From Candidatus Woesearchaeota archaeon (GTDB lineage: Archaea > Nanobdellota > Nanobdellia > Woesearchaeales > GW2011-AR15), in assembly GCA_016935095.1 (NCBI GenBank), contig JAFGRO010000026.1, positions 18,248 through 82,247 of the forward strand: a stretch of 64,000 nt of DNA, in the 5' to 3' direction. Below the pieces are notes generated by a model. It did no database searches. It was not told where the DNA came from and worked only from the letters and a program-made list of their open reading frames with translations. Each line of letters starts with the position of its first letter. Within the stretch, counting starts at the first letter, position 1. This document shows, piece by piece, positions 9,524-19,700 of the stretch. The position numbers and the translations under genes were made by a program.

Positions 9524-10519
9524 ATGAAAACCATAAACAGATATTTTATTGTAATCTGCATTTTAATTATTGTATTGACTGGCTGCAGTGAAAAAACACA
9601 AGAGCAAAAAGTTTATAGAGTAGGTGTCCTATCTGGATTGAATTTTTTTGCAGTCATAGGAGACAGCTTTAAGGAAGAGATGGCTGAGTTGGGCTATGTA
9701 GAAGGTGAAAATATTATTTATGATTTCCAGAAAACAAATTTTGAACCAGAAAAAGAGAAGCAAATACTAGAAAAATTTGTAGAAGATGATGTTGACCTGA
9801 TATTTGTTTTTCCCACAGAGGTAGCATTGGCTGCTAAAGAAGCCGCCAAGGGGACAGATATTTCCGTGCTTTTTGCCTCTGCCTTTGTAGAAGGAAATGA
9901 CCTTATTGATAGCATAAGCCAACCAGGCGGGCATATTACTGGGGTTCGCTATCCAGGTACTGATGTAGCTGTTAAGCGTCTTGAAGTATTACATGAAATA
10001 ATGCCAAATGCCAAAAGAGTTTGGCTACCATACCAAAAAGAATATCCAGCTGTCCCCTCTGAACTGGAGCTTGTAAGGCCAGCTGCTGAATCTTTAGGAA
10101 TAACCCTTATAGAGTTTCCTGTTACTGATTTTGCACAACTACAGGAAGAGCTACAAAACCGTGAGGATTTAGACAATTTTGACTTTGATGCTGTGTTCTA
10201 TATACCAGAATCTCTTTCCACTACCAAATCTGTTTTTGAATTAATTGCTAATTTCACAAGAAAGAGTAAGATACCTATTATGGGAACAATAATTCAGACA
10301 GAGGACTATGGAACAGTATTTGGTGTCACTACTAATAATCCTGATTTTGGTGAACTAGCTGCACCTATTGCTGACAAAATCTTAAGGGGAATTCCTGCCG
10401 GCACAATTCCTGTTGTTTCACCTGAGTCCAAGCTTATAATAAATTATAAAGTAGCACAAGAACTTGGAATTGAAATTCCAGAGGGATTGCTAGTCAGGGC
10501 TGATGATGTAATTCGCTGA
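9524..10519 (+). CDS. ABC transporter substrate-binding-type lipoprotein (ABC_sub_bind family)
   Basis: Lipobox LTGC; YRVGVLSGLNFF...ELGYVEGENIIYDFQ...DDVDLIFVFPTEVALAAKEA...GGHITGVRYPG. Confidence 0.88.
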   Translation: MKTINRYFIVICILIIVLTGCSEKTQEQKVYRVGVLSGLNFFAVIGDSFKEEMAELGYVEGENIIYDFQKTNFEPEKEKQILEKFVEDDVDLIFVFPTEVALAAKEAAKGTDISVLFASAFVEGNDLIDSISQPGGHITGVRYPGTDVAVKRLEVLHEIMPNAKRVWLPYQKEYPAVPSELELVRPAAESLGITLIEFPVTDFAQLQEELQNREDLDNFDFDAVFYIPESLSTTKSVFELIANFTRKSKIPIMGTIIQTEDYGTVFGVTTNNPDFGELAAPIADKILRGIPAGTIPVVSPESKLIINYKVAQELGIEIPEGLLVRADDVIR

Positions 10520-10533
10520 TTATTAAAAAAGAG

Positions 10534-11562
10534 GTGATTAGAATTAATCTAAGTAAACAAATTAAATCAAAGCAGATAATTCTTTTTACAACATTATTGA
10601 TTGTATTTTGTATACTTTTAAGTGGCTGTTATGAAAAAGCAGAGGAAAAGATAGTATATAAGGTAGGCATAATATCTGGCTTAAATGCTTTTATCACGTT
10701 AGCAGACGGATTTAAGGAAGGAATGACCGAGCTGGGATATATAGAGGGTGAAAATATTATTTATGATTTTCATAAATTAAACTGTGATCCAGAAGGAGAA
10801 AAACAAGTAATTAAAAAGTTTGTAGAAGATGATGTTGATTTGATTTTTGCATTTCCAACTGAGGCAGCGATAGTAGCAAAAGAAACCACATCTGGAACTG
10901 GTATTCCAGTGGTTTTTGCAGTGGCAGGCATAGAAAGTAGTAATCTAATAGAGAGCATAGTTAAACCCGGAGTGCATATAACTGGTGTCCGCTTTCCGGG
11001 ACCCGATTTAACAGTTAAGCGTTTTGAGTTTTTGCTTGAGATTGTACCCAATATTACAAGGCTTTATATACCTTATGATCCGACTTATCCTAATGCATTC
11101 CCAGCACTTGAAGCTTTAATACCGGTTGCATCATCTTCTGGAGTGACTTTGGTGGAAGAGCCAGTTACAAGTCTGGAAGAAGTTCAGGCCGCTTTGCAGG
11201 CAAGATCTGAATTGGATTATATTGGAATTGATGCTATTCAAATCCTTCCTGAGACTTTTACTCAATCACCAGAAGTTTGGTCATTAATAAGAAAATTCTC
11301 AGAAGACAATAATCTTCCGTTGGTTGGCAGTTCAGGTCCTTCAGTAGAAGACGGAGCTATTTTTAGTTATGCTGCTATTCCTTTTGAAATGGGAAAACTC
11401 GCTGCTCCGTTGGCTGACCAAATATTTAAAGGCACACCTGCAGGAGAAATTATGGTTGTAACACCTCCTTCATATTTAAGGATTAATTACAAAAAAGCAC
11501 AAGAGCTTAATCTGACAGTACCTGAAAGCTTATTAAATCTGGCACAGGAGGTAATACACTAA
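10534..11562 (+). CDS. ABC transporter substrate-binding-type lipoprotein, paralogue 2
   Basis: GTG start after AAAAAAGAGG; lipobox LLSGC; colinear with 9524..10519. Confidence 0.88.
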   Translation: MIRINLSKQIKSKQIILFTTLLIVFCILLSGCYEKAEEKIVYKVGIISGLNAFITLADGFKEGMTELGYIEGENIIYDFHKLNCDPEGEKQVIKKFVEDDVDLIFAFPTEAAIVAKETTSGTGIPVVFAVAGIESSNLIESIVKPGVHITGVRFPGPDLTVKRFEFLLEIVPNITRLYIPYDPTYPNAFPALEALIPVASSSGVTLVEEPVTSLEEVQAALQARSELDYIGIDAIQILPETFTQSPEVWSLIRKFSEDNNLPLVGSSGPSVEDGAIFSYAAIPFEMGKLAAPLADQIFKGTPAGEIMVVTPPSYLRINYKKAQELNLTVPESLLNLAQEVIH

Positions 11563-11598
11563 TTTTAAAATTTTAAAAATGAAAAGAGGTAATGAAAA

Positions 11599-12588
11599 AT
11601 GAAAACAATAACTAAATATTTTGTTTTAATTTGCTTTTTAATAGCCTCATTGAGTGGCTGTGCTGAAAAGCCACAAGAAAAGATTTACCGGGTCGGTGTT
11701 CTTGTTAGTGTTAATGAACTTATAAGTATATTTGATGGCTTCAAAGAGAAAATGACGGAATTGGGTTATATAGAAGGGGAGAATATAGTCTACGAATTAT
11801 ACATAGCACCTAACCCTGTGGGGAATGAGCAAATCATTCAAAAATACGTGGACGAAAAGGTTGATTTGATATTCTCGTTCGCAACCGAAGCAGCCATAGA
11901 GGCTAAGGCAGTCGCAGAAGGAACAGGAGTCCCGGTTGTCTTTACATGTACCTTCATAGAAGGGACTGGTCTGGTAAATAGTGTCAGCAGTCCTGGTGGT
12001 GATATTACTGGTGTGCGTTATCCCACAACTGAAAGCGCGACCGGACGCTTGGAGTATTTGCACGAGATAGCACCAAATGCAAAGCGAATCTTTGTACCTT
12101 ATCTTAATGGTTATCCAACGACTTCTCCCCAGATTGAAGTTTTGCGGACTTTAGCGTCAGACCTGAACCTGAATTTAATAGAGGGGCCCTTTGCCACCCC
12201 ACAAGAGGTCAAGGCTTATCTTGATGAGCGCGCTGCCTCCTCTGATATAGGAATGGATGCAATTTTAATGATGGCTGAACCTTTCTCTGTAATACCCGAA
12301 GTCTTTAATGAAGTGTACAAGTTTGCTGATGAGCATAACTTACCTGTAAGTAGCTTCATGGTTTTTAAAGAAGCCTACGGGCCCATAATCGGGTTTCATC
12401 CTACCAATACCAACATGGGAAGTATGGCTGCAATTCAAGCCGATAAAGTCCTCAAAGGCATACCTGCCGGAACTCTTCCTGTCTTTACATCTGACAATGA
12501 TCTGAACATAAATTATAAACTTATTCAGAAAATGGGACTGAACGTGAGCGAGGGCCTGCTGGCGAGAGCCTATGAGATTGTAAGATAA
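11599..12588 (+). CDS. ABC transporter substrate-binding-type lipoprotein, paralogue 3
   Basis: Lipobox LSGC; YRVGVLVSVNELI...ELGYIEGENIVYEL...VDLIFSFATEAAIEAKA. Confidence 0.88.
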   Translation: MKTITKYFVLICFLIASLSGCAEKPQEKIYRVGVLVSVNELISIFDGFKEKMTELGYIEGENIVYELYIAPNPVGNEQIIQKYVDEKVDLIFSFATEAAIEAKAVAEGTGVPVVFTCTFIEGTGLVNSVSSPGGDITGVRYPTTESATGRLEYLHEIAPNAKRIFVPYLNGYPTTSPQIEVLRTLASDLNLNLIEGPFATPQEVKAYLDERAASSDIGMDAILMMAEPFSVIPEVFNEVYKFADEHNLPVSSFMVFKEAYGPIIGFHPTNTNMGSMAAIQADKVLKGIPAGTLPVFTSDNDLNINYKLIQKMGLNVSEGLLARAYEIVR

Positions 12589-12606
12589 ATAAGATAATTC
12601 GTCGAA

Positions 12607-14511
12607 ATGCATGAGAAAAGTGAAGTAAAAAAAACAGAGAAATTCAAAAGTCTTACATTTACTTTAGCAGTTGCTTTTTTGGCTTTGAGTGCAGTAGTGC
12701 TTTTTATTTCTGGTGCTTTAAATATATATTTTAGTATGCAAACCCAGCAAAGAGTGATTGACAGCCAGCAAAGAATGATTGCTCATGATGCTGCAGATTC
12801 TGTCAATAGTTTTATTCTTGGAAAATTCAATGAGCTGAAAAACGGGGCAAGGTTATCTAATATTGCAGTTGCCAATCAAGAAGAGCAGAAAATACTTCTG
12901 GAAAGGTTAATTGGCTTTGATCCTGCATTTCGCCAAGTAGCACTTTTAAATACACAGGGAGAAGAATTAATAAAAGTTTCCCGTCTGTCAAGTTTTGCTA
13001 CTGGTAAAGTAACAGATCTTATTGAAGATCCCTTGTTTGCTGAGTCAATTAAACAGAATGATTATATCAGTTCCATATATATTGATGAAATAACCAGTGA
13101 ACCTCTGGTTGTAATATCAATTCCGCTTAATGATATCTTTGGTGATTTGAAGGGAATCTTAATGGCTGAGGTTAATTTAAAATTTATGTGGGATTTAGTG
13201 GGCAGCATAAAAGTTGGGGATAAGGGTGTGGCGTATGTAGTTGATAATACTGGAAAATTAATAGCTTTTGAAGATGTCAGCCGAGTTTTAAAGAGAGAAA
13301 ATCAGGTACATCTAGAAGAGATTAGAAAATTTGTGGAAAGTAGTTCTCACATTCAAATGGCTAATGCTGAAATAACAAAAGGAATATATGGTAATTATGT
13401 TGTAACAACTCATGAGCATCTTGGCAGCCCAGACTGGGTTGTTGTAGTTGAAATGCCGGTTATGGAAGCATATGAAAACGTAATTACACAGATTAAGCTA
13501 TCACTGTTATTTATGATATTGAGTTTTATTTTTGCTATCATTGTAGGTATTTTTCTCTCAAGAAGGATCACAAAACCAATAATAAAATTAAGAGATACTG
13601 CTGTTGAAATAGGCAAAGGCAAATTGGACACACAGATAGATATCAAAACAAGGAACGAAATTGAAGATCTCGCATCTTCATTCAACCAGATGACAAAGAA
13701 CTTAAAAAATTCAAGGAAAAAGATTGAAGATTACAGCAGAAACCTTGAACAAAAAGTAAAAGAAAGAACAAAAAAACTTGCAGAAGCAAACGCGAAATTA
13801 AAAGAGCTGGATAAAGAAAAAGACGAGTTTATTTCAGTAGCGGCGCATGAATTAAAGACGCCTCTTACTTCAATAAAGGGCTTTGCCCAGCTAATGGACA
13901 CAGACACAGTAATGAAAAACAGGAAAAAACTGAAGCATTATCTTGAATTAGTCAATCAGAACACGATAAGGTTATATAATCTCATCCTGGATATAGTGGA
14001 TTCTTCAAGAATGAGTCTGGGTAAGCTGAAGCTTGAGTGTAAGGAAGTTGATGTAAATGAGATATTTAAAGAAGTCAGGGAGACACTGACAATAGTAATA
14101 AAAGAGAAAGGCATAACCCCTGTGTTTTTTATAGATAAGAACATGCCGAAGATAAAAGCTGATCCGCAAAGGCTTCTGCAGGTCATAAGGAACCTGATAG
14201 TCAATGCGACGCATTTTACACATGAAAAAGGTATAATAACATTTAAAGTATACAGGAAAGGGAAATTTGTCCAGTTTGAAGTAAAAGACACAGGGGAAGG
14301 AATCCCGAAAGACAAGCAGAAAAATATTTTTTCAAGGTTTTACCAGGCAGATGCATCGTTGACAAGGAAAGTAAAAGGCTCAGGCCTCGGCCTGTCAATA
14401 TGCAAGGGATTTGTTGAGCTGATGAAAGGCAGGATATGGTTTGAATCTGAAGAAAAGAAAGGCACGACATTTTATTTTACAGTGCCGCTCGCAAAAAATA
14501 AAAAAATATAA
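12607..14511 (+). CDS. Sensor histidine kinase: Cache-type extracytoplasmic sensor, HAMP, HisKA, HATPase_c
   Basis: Two TMs flanking a sensor domain; RRITKPIIKLRDTAVEIGKGKLD; H-box SVAAHELKTPLTSIKG; N-box NLIVNATHF; G-boxes DTGEGIP and GSGLGLSICKG. Confidence 0.92.
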   Translation: MHEKSEVKKTEKFKSLTFTLAVAFLALSAVVLFISGALNIYFSMQTQQRVIDSQQRMIAHDAADSVNSFILGKFNELKNGARLSNIAVANQEEQKILLERLIGFDPAFRQVALLNTQGEELIKVSRLSSFATGKVTDLIEDPLFAESIKQNDYISSIYIDEITSEPLVVISIPLNDIFGDLKGILMAEVNLKFMWDLVGSIKVGDKGVAYVVDNTGKLIAFEDVSRVLKRENQVHLEEIRKFVESSSHIQMANAEITKGIYGNYVVTTHEHLGSPDWVVVVEMPVMEAYENVITQIKLSLLFMILSFIFAIIVGIFLSRRITKPIIKLRDTAVEIGKGKLDTQIDIKTRNEIEDLASSFNQMTKNLKNSRKKIEDYSRNLEQKVKERTKKLAEANAKLKELDKEKDEFISVAAHELKTPLTSIKGFAQLMDTDTVMKNRKKLKHYLELVNQNTIRLYNLILDIVDSSRMSLGKLKLECKEVDVNEIFKEVRETLTIVIKEKGITPVFFIDKNMPKIKADPQRLLQVIRNLIVNATHFTHEKGIITFKVYRKGKFVQFEVKDTGEGIPKDKQKNIFSRFYQADASLTRKVKGSGLGLSICKGFVELMKGRIWFESEEKKGTTFYFTVPLAKNKKI

Positions 14512-14522
14512 AAGCTTTATTA

Positions 14523-14602
14523 CAATTATTTAATAAATCAATTATTTAATAAATCAATTATTTAATAAATCAATTATTTAATAAATCAATTATTTAATAA
14601 AT
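14523..14602. repeat. Five perfect tandem copies of a 16-bp unit (CAATTATTTAATAAAT)
   Basis: Direct reading, copies at 14523, 14539, 14555, 14571 and 14587. Confidence 0.95.
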
Positions 14603-14648
14603 ATATAAGACTAAATATTCACAAAATAAGGGGATGAGGTGGTAGATA

Positions 14649-15020
14649 ATGGCAAAAAAAACAATTATGGTTGTTGATGATGAGCCGGATACACTTGAGC
14701 TGGCTAAAGCGATACTTACAATGAATGGGTTTAATGTTCAGGTATTTGACACAGCAAAAGGGGCATTGGATGCATTAAAGGCAGGAAAAGCTCCTGATTT
14801 GATTATACTTGATATGAGGATGCCTCAGATAAGCGGCCCGGATTTCTGCGAAAAAGTCAGGACTGAGCTAAAATTAACAAAACAGAAAATTGTCTTTTTC
14901 ACAGCCTCAAGCTTCAAGGATAATGCTCTAGTTAAAAAATACAAGGTGCTTGGCTACATATTCAAGCCGTTTGATAATGACAAATTGGTAGAGGATATTA
15001 AGAAATTTTTAAGCAAGTAA
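14649..15020 (+). CDS. Stand-alone response-regulator receiver domain (CheY-like)
   Basis: MVVDDEPDTLEL; phosphoacceptor LIILDMRMP; T/S in FFTASS; K in GYIFKPF. Confidence 0.92.
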   Translation: MAKKTIMVVDDEPDTLELAKAILTMNGFNVQVFDTAKGALDALKAGKAPDLIILDMRMPQISGPDFCEKVRTELKLTKQKIVFFTASSFKDNALVKKYKVLGYIFKPFDNDKLVEDIKKFLSK

Positions 15021-15133
15021 TCACTTTTAATGCTTATTAAAAAATCCTATTAGTTTACTATTTAATAGTTCCGGAAAATTTTAGTTCTCTTGTTTTTATT
15101 GTTATCCCTCTATTTTTTTATGATTATGATTCC

Positions 15134-15182
15134 TTCCATATTCAATCTTCCATATTCAATCTTCCATATTCAATCTTCCATA
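15134..15182. repeat. Short tandem repeat, three 14-bp copies (TTCCATATTCAATC) plus a partial copy
   Basis: Direct reading of 15134-15175 followed by TTCCATA. Confidence 0.92.
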
Positions 15183-15283
15183 ATATATTCTTCAATTCCG
15201 TAAAATTTATAAAGTGCAAAATATCAATATATTAATTAAATTTTGATAAAAATTGTAAAATTGCACAGTTGTGTAAATCTGAA

Positions 15284-15478
15284 ATGAAAAAACCCAAACC
15301 CAAAAAAAAGAGAATCTGGCTTTATGTAGATGAAAATATCCTGGAATGGGTTTACAGGAAAATGCAGGAAAAGGAATATTCAGATGAGTCTCATTGTTTT
15401 GAGAGATTGGTCATGGAAAAAATTCTTGAAGATTCCAAGACCGGAAACAACCACAAAAAAAAGGATAAAAACGGATAA
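15284..15478 (+). CDS. Small basic protein, possibly ribbon-helix-helix type
   Basis: KKRIWLYVDENILEWVYRKMQEKEYSDESHCFERLVMEKILE resembles beta-helix-helix layout; ATG at 15284 inside a TTG-start ORF from 15269. Confidence 0.5.
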   Translation: MKKPKPKKKRIWLYVDENILEWVYRKMQEKEYSDESHCFERLVMEKILEDSKTGNNHKKKDKNG

Positions 15479-15504
15479 TCTCAGTTTTATAGGAGGTAAT
15501 TAAA

Positions 15505-16692
15505 ATGCAAAACTCAATAAGTCAAATTGAAATCATGAAAAAAGAACAGCCTGAAGAAGATGACATAACTCTTCCTGAGGATAAGATTTTTGGCGAGGAG
15601 CAGGATTTGGATGAAATTAATCCGGTTGTTCAGAATCCAATTGTTCAGGACCAGGTTGTCCAAGAGCCTGTTGTCCAGAAGCCGGCTGAGCCTGAAACAA
15701 CAAAGCATGAAGTGGCTGCAGGAGAGATAACTGAATCATCTCCGCTTGCACAAAAAACAACTGGAAAAGAATCAATTGCAGAAATGCAAAAAAGCCTGCA
15801 CTTGTCAAAAAACAGAGCTGTTGAACAAGAGCCATTTAAGCCCGGATTAATGGAAAAACCGACTGTGAAACCGGACATTGGACAAATGAATGATATTGGA
15901 AAACCAGCTGCAGCTTCAACAGCCAGTTCTTCAAATGTGTCTGTTATGGAATTCATAAAAACAGGAGTTACCGGGTTTGATGAGCTGATTGTTTCAGGAA
16001 TACCTAAAGGGTCCCAGGTTTTGATTTCAGGAGGCCCAGGCACAGCAAAGACAACATTCTGCCTGCAAACTTTGGCTTACGGCGCAAAAAACAATGAAAA
16101 GAGCCTTTACCTGTCTTTTGAAGAAGAAAAACACAGGTTGCTTCATTACATGAGAACATATGGATGGAATCCTGATGAACTAATAAAAAAAGGTTATCTG
16201 AGAATAGAGAAGCTTGACCCGTTTAAGATTTCAAGGTCAGTAGAGACATTATTGGCTCAGGCTCGAGGGGAATTATTGATTGAAACCAATCAGGTGAAGG
16301 ACCTGATACCTGAAGACTTTAAGCCTGATAGGATAGTACTTGATTCACTGTCAGCAGTTGCAGCGGGATTTTACGGTAAGATTGAGGGCTACAGGGCATA
16401 TATCAGCCAGATATTTGATACCTTCAGGAAAATTGGAGCAACATCTTTTTTAATTTCAGAAATCGAGCACTCAACTGTAAAATACAGCCAGTCAGGCGTT
16501 GAGGAATTTTTAGCTGATGCAGTATTTGTTTTTTATAACCTGCCCCAGGGCAATGAAAGAATACACGCTACTGAAATAATCAAAGTCAGGGGCACCCAGC
16601 ATAAAAAGAGAATCGTGCCCTTTAAGATTTATTCAAATAAAGGCATTAATGTATATCCAATGGAGGAATTGTTTGTTGATAAGAAAGAATAA
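15505..16692 (+). CDS. KaiC/RadA-like RecA-superfamily ATPase with long N-terminal V/Q/P-rich extension
   Basis: TGVTGFDELIVSGIPKGSQVLISGGPGTAKTTFCLQTLAYGA; RIVLDSLSAVAAGF; RGTQHKKRIVPFKI. Confidence 0.9.
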   Translation: MQNSISQIEIMKKEQPEEDDITLPEDKIFGEEQDLDEINPVVQNPIVQDQVVQEPVVQKPAEPETTKHEVAAGEITESSPLAQKTTGKESIAEMQKSLHLSKNRAVEQEPFKPGLMEKPTVKPDIGQMNDIGKPAAASTASSSNVSVMEFIKTGVTGFDELIVSGIPKGSQVLISGGPGTAKTTFCLQTLAYGAKNNEKSLYLSFEEEKHRLLHYMRTYGWNPDELIKKGYLRIEKLDPFKISRSVETLLAQARGELLIETNQVKDLIPEDFKPDRIVLDSLSAVAAGFYGKIEGYRAYISQIFDTFRKIGATSFLISEIEHSTVKYSQSGVEEFLADAVFVFYNLPQGNERIHATEIIKVRGTQHKKRIVPFKIYSNKGINVYPMEELFVDKKE

Positions 16693-16718
16693 TTAACAGC
16701 TTAAAAAAGAGGTGAACC

Positions 16719-19700
16719 TTGTTAAAAGCTAATCTATTAAAAAAGTCTGGATTTATTATTGGTTTGTTTATTGTATTTGTAATAGTTTTAAATTTACCAG
16801 TAGTTTATGCTCCTGCAGGCAATGTATGCAACTGGACTTCACCGTGCCAGTGCGGCTCAAACTGCTATTTTGGAAATACTTACTTAAATGAGTATAATAC
16901 AATTAATGATTGCCAGGACGGCTATAATGATAATTATGAATGGGTTCATGACATTACTGTGACTAATCTGAATGACTCTGTTTTTAATGGAGGTGATGTA
17001 ATTGAGATTGATGCATATTTCAGGTTTGATTTAGATACAGAAGAGATTTCATTTGTTTACCATAACGGCAGTGCATGGAAACATCTGGCTGATATGACAG
17101 ATTCTGGCTATGAGGGGTATAAACACAAATACCTTAATCTAACCCTGGATAATGTGAAAGCTTATCATACTGTCAGGGCGATAGTCTGCTGGTCAGGAGC
17201 AGCAGGTATGACCTGCGGTTATGATTATGATATAAAATACTCAGATACAGATGACCTGAGCTTCTATGTACTTGAGGAAGGAGCAACTCCGGATACAACA
17301 AACCCTGCTGTTAAAGACCTTTCTCCGGATGGCACTACTTATACATATAGCTCTGACCTTGTGGTAAATATTTCAGCTAATGTAACAGATGATGTCAATG
17401 TATCCTCAGTAAGGGCAAATATTACATGGACAGGAAATTCACAGACAGTTGAGTTGACTGAACTCTCAGGGAATATTTACCAGGGCAATATTTCTGGTTT
17501 CATTAATCTTGGGAGGTATGATTTCACAATAATTGCAAATGATACTCTTAATAATATCAATAACACTGAGACAGGATATTTCTATGTAAATATGACAGGG
17601 AATATTACTGTTTCCTCTCCGGAAGAAGACGGGCTTTATAAATACGGCGATGCATATCTCTTTTATGAGCTTCCTGAAAATTATACTCTTGCACAGACCT
17701 GGTATTCTTTAAATGGAGACTCTCCTGTTTATGTAAATTCCAATTTTAAGATATCTGAAGAGAATACTGACCAGCAGCTTGCCCAATATGAACTGGATTA
17801 TGCTTACGGCAATTTGAGCCAGTCTTTTTATACTATTGCAGAGATGGATATTGAAAAAATTTCCGTTAAATTAAAAAAGAACAGTTCAGGCACATCAAAT
17901 TCAATGGTTGAAATAAGGTCAGATAATAATGGCCTGCCATCAGATTCAATACTTGCTTACGGCAATATCTCAGATGCAGATGTTTCTGGCTCGGATTTTT
18001 CATGGGTAAATATAACTTTGAACCAGACTCTTAATTTAAATGCTGATATGGGTTACTGGCTGTTTTTAACGCCAAACGGTTCTTCCGCTGATTTTTTCAT
18101 GTGGGAATCAAATGATGATAATTCCTATACATTAGGAAATTACAGCAATAATGCTTCAAAAGACTTGTTGTTTATAGTGTATGACAGGTATAAATATAAT
18201 ATAAGCTTAAGCAGCATTGATAAAAATGACCATACAATACAGGTATTTGCCAATTCCACTACTCTGCTGGATATTGAATCTCCTTTGATTTCATTTGCTG
18301 TTGACCATGAAGAGCCTGAAATAGTTTCTGTTGACTATTCTCCTGATGATTCTGAATCACTCGACCCTGAGGTATTAATCAATGTATCAGCGGAAATAAT
18401 AGAAGACCTGGAAACTGAAATTGTATCATTATATTACAAATTAAGTTCCCAGTCTATATGGGAAAATACCACAATGATAAATTTTTCAGACATGTATTAT
18501 GGAAATTTTACTCCTGATTCAGAAGGTACATGGGAGTTTTATGTCTTTGCAATAGACACTTCAGAAAACAAATTTGAAGGAGAGTTATTTGAACCGGAAA
18601 TTTATTATGAAAAAAGCTGGAATATCACTCCGGAGCAATTTAACAGTACTGGCAGCCTGATTAATTCTAATGTAAGCATTGGGAATCTTACAATAAACAA
18701 CAGTGCTGATTTTGCATATGAGTTTAATATATCAACAATCCAGAGCAGCCCTGTAATATACTATAATGATTCTGTATCAAAACAAATAATCCTGCAGCCT
18801 CATAGCACTGCTGTAATTGAGGTGAGAGGCTCAACAAAAAGCATACCTTCTGAAGATGAGATTAATATAGTTGTAGATGCACTGAACTCTTCAGCAAGTC
18901 CCTCACTATTATATAATAATTTTACCTTTATCTCTGCTTTGAGCGGGTCATATCTTCATGTTGATATTGTATCTTATGATCCTTCTGTTACACAGGGAGA
19001 CAATATATTTTCATTAAAAGCCAGAATCACAAATATCGGAAATGAGACTGCTTATAATGTAACTGCATTGTGGACACTTCCTTCCGGATGGAGCAGCAGG
19101 GATGAATTGAATAACACTTATGATAATCTCACTTCAGGCGGCTATGAGGCGATTGAGTTTGAAATATCAGCAGATGTTAATGAGAGCGCTCCAACTGGAG
19201 AAAAAACACTTTTAATTGAGGTGAACTGCTCTGCAGGGAGATATGATTCGGATTCAAGGACTGTTACTGTAAATTCAGCATCACAGGAACAGCAGCAGCA
19301 ACAGGACGATTCCTCCGGAGGGACTTCCACTACCACATTAAGATCAGGAGGAGGCACTTTTATAATTAAGGATCAGGAAATCTATTTTAATATTACGGAT
19401 ATAGAAATAGGGAGAGGCAGGACAAAAAATATTTCATTCTTTATATTGAATAATGCTTCAGGAACAATTATAAATAATATTTTAATAAAACTGGAAGGGC
19501 TTTACCAGAACTATTACCGGATAATTCCTGATTATATAGAAAAATTAAATTACAGCTCTGAACAAATCATAGATTTAAGAATAGAAGTCCCGACATATAT
19601 GCAGATAGGCAAGCATAAATTAAAATTAATTGCCTCAACTGCAGAAAAAGAATTTTCAAAGGAATTTAATTTAATAGTTATTGATTCAAAATTGATTATA

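Noticed and set aside
14523-15182. Possible CRISPR-like arrays
   Set aside because: The 16-bp and 14-bp units are directly adjacent with no spacers and there are no cas genes
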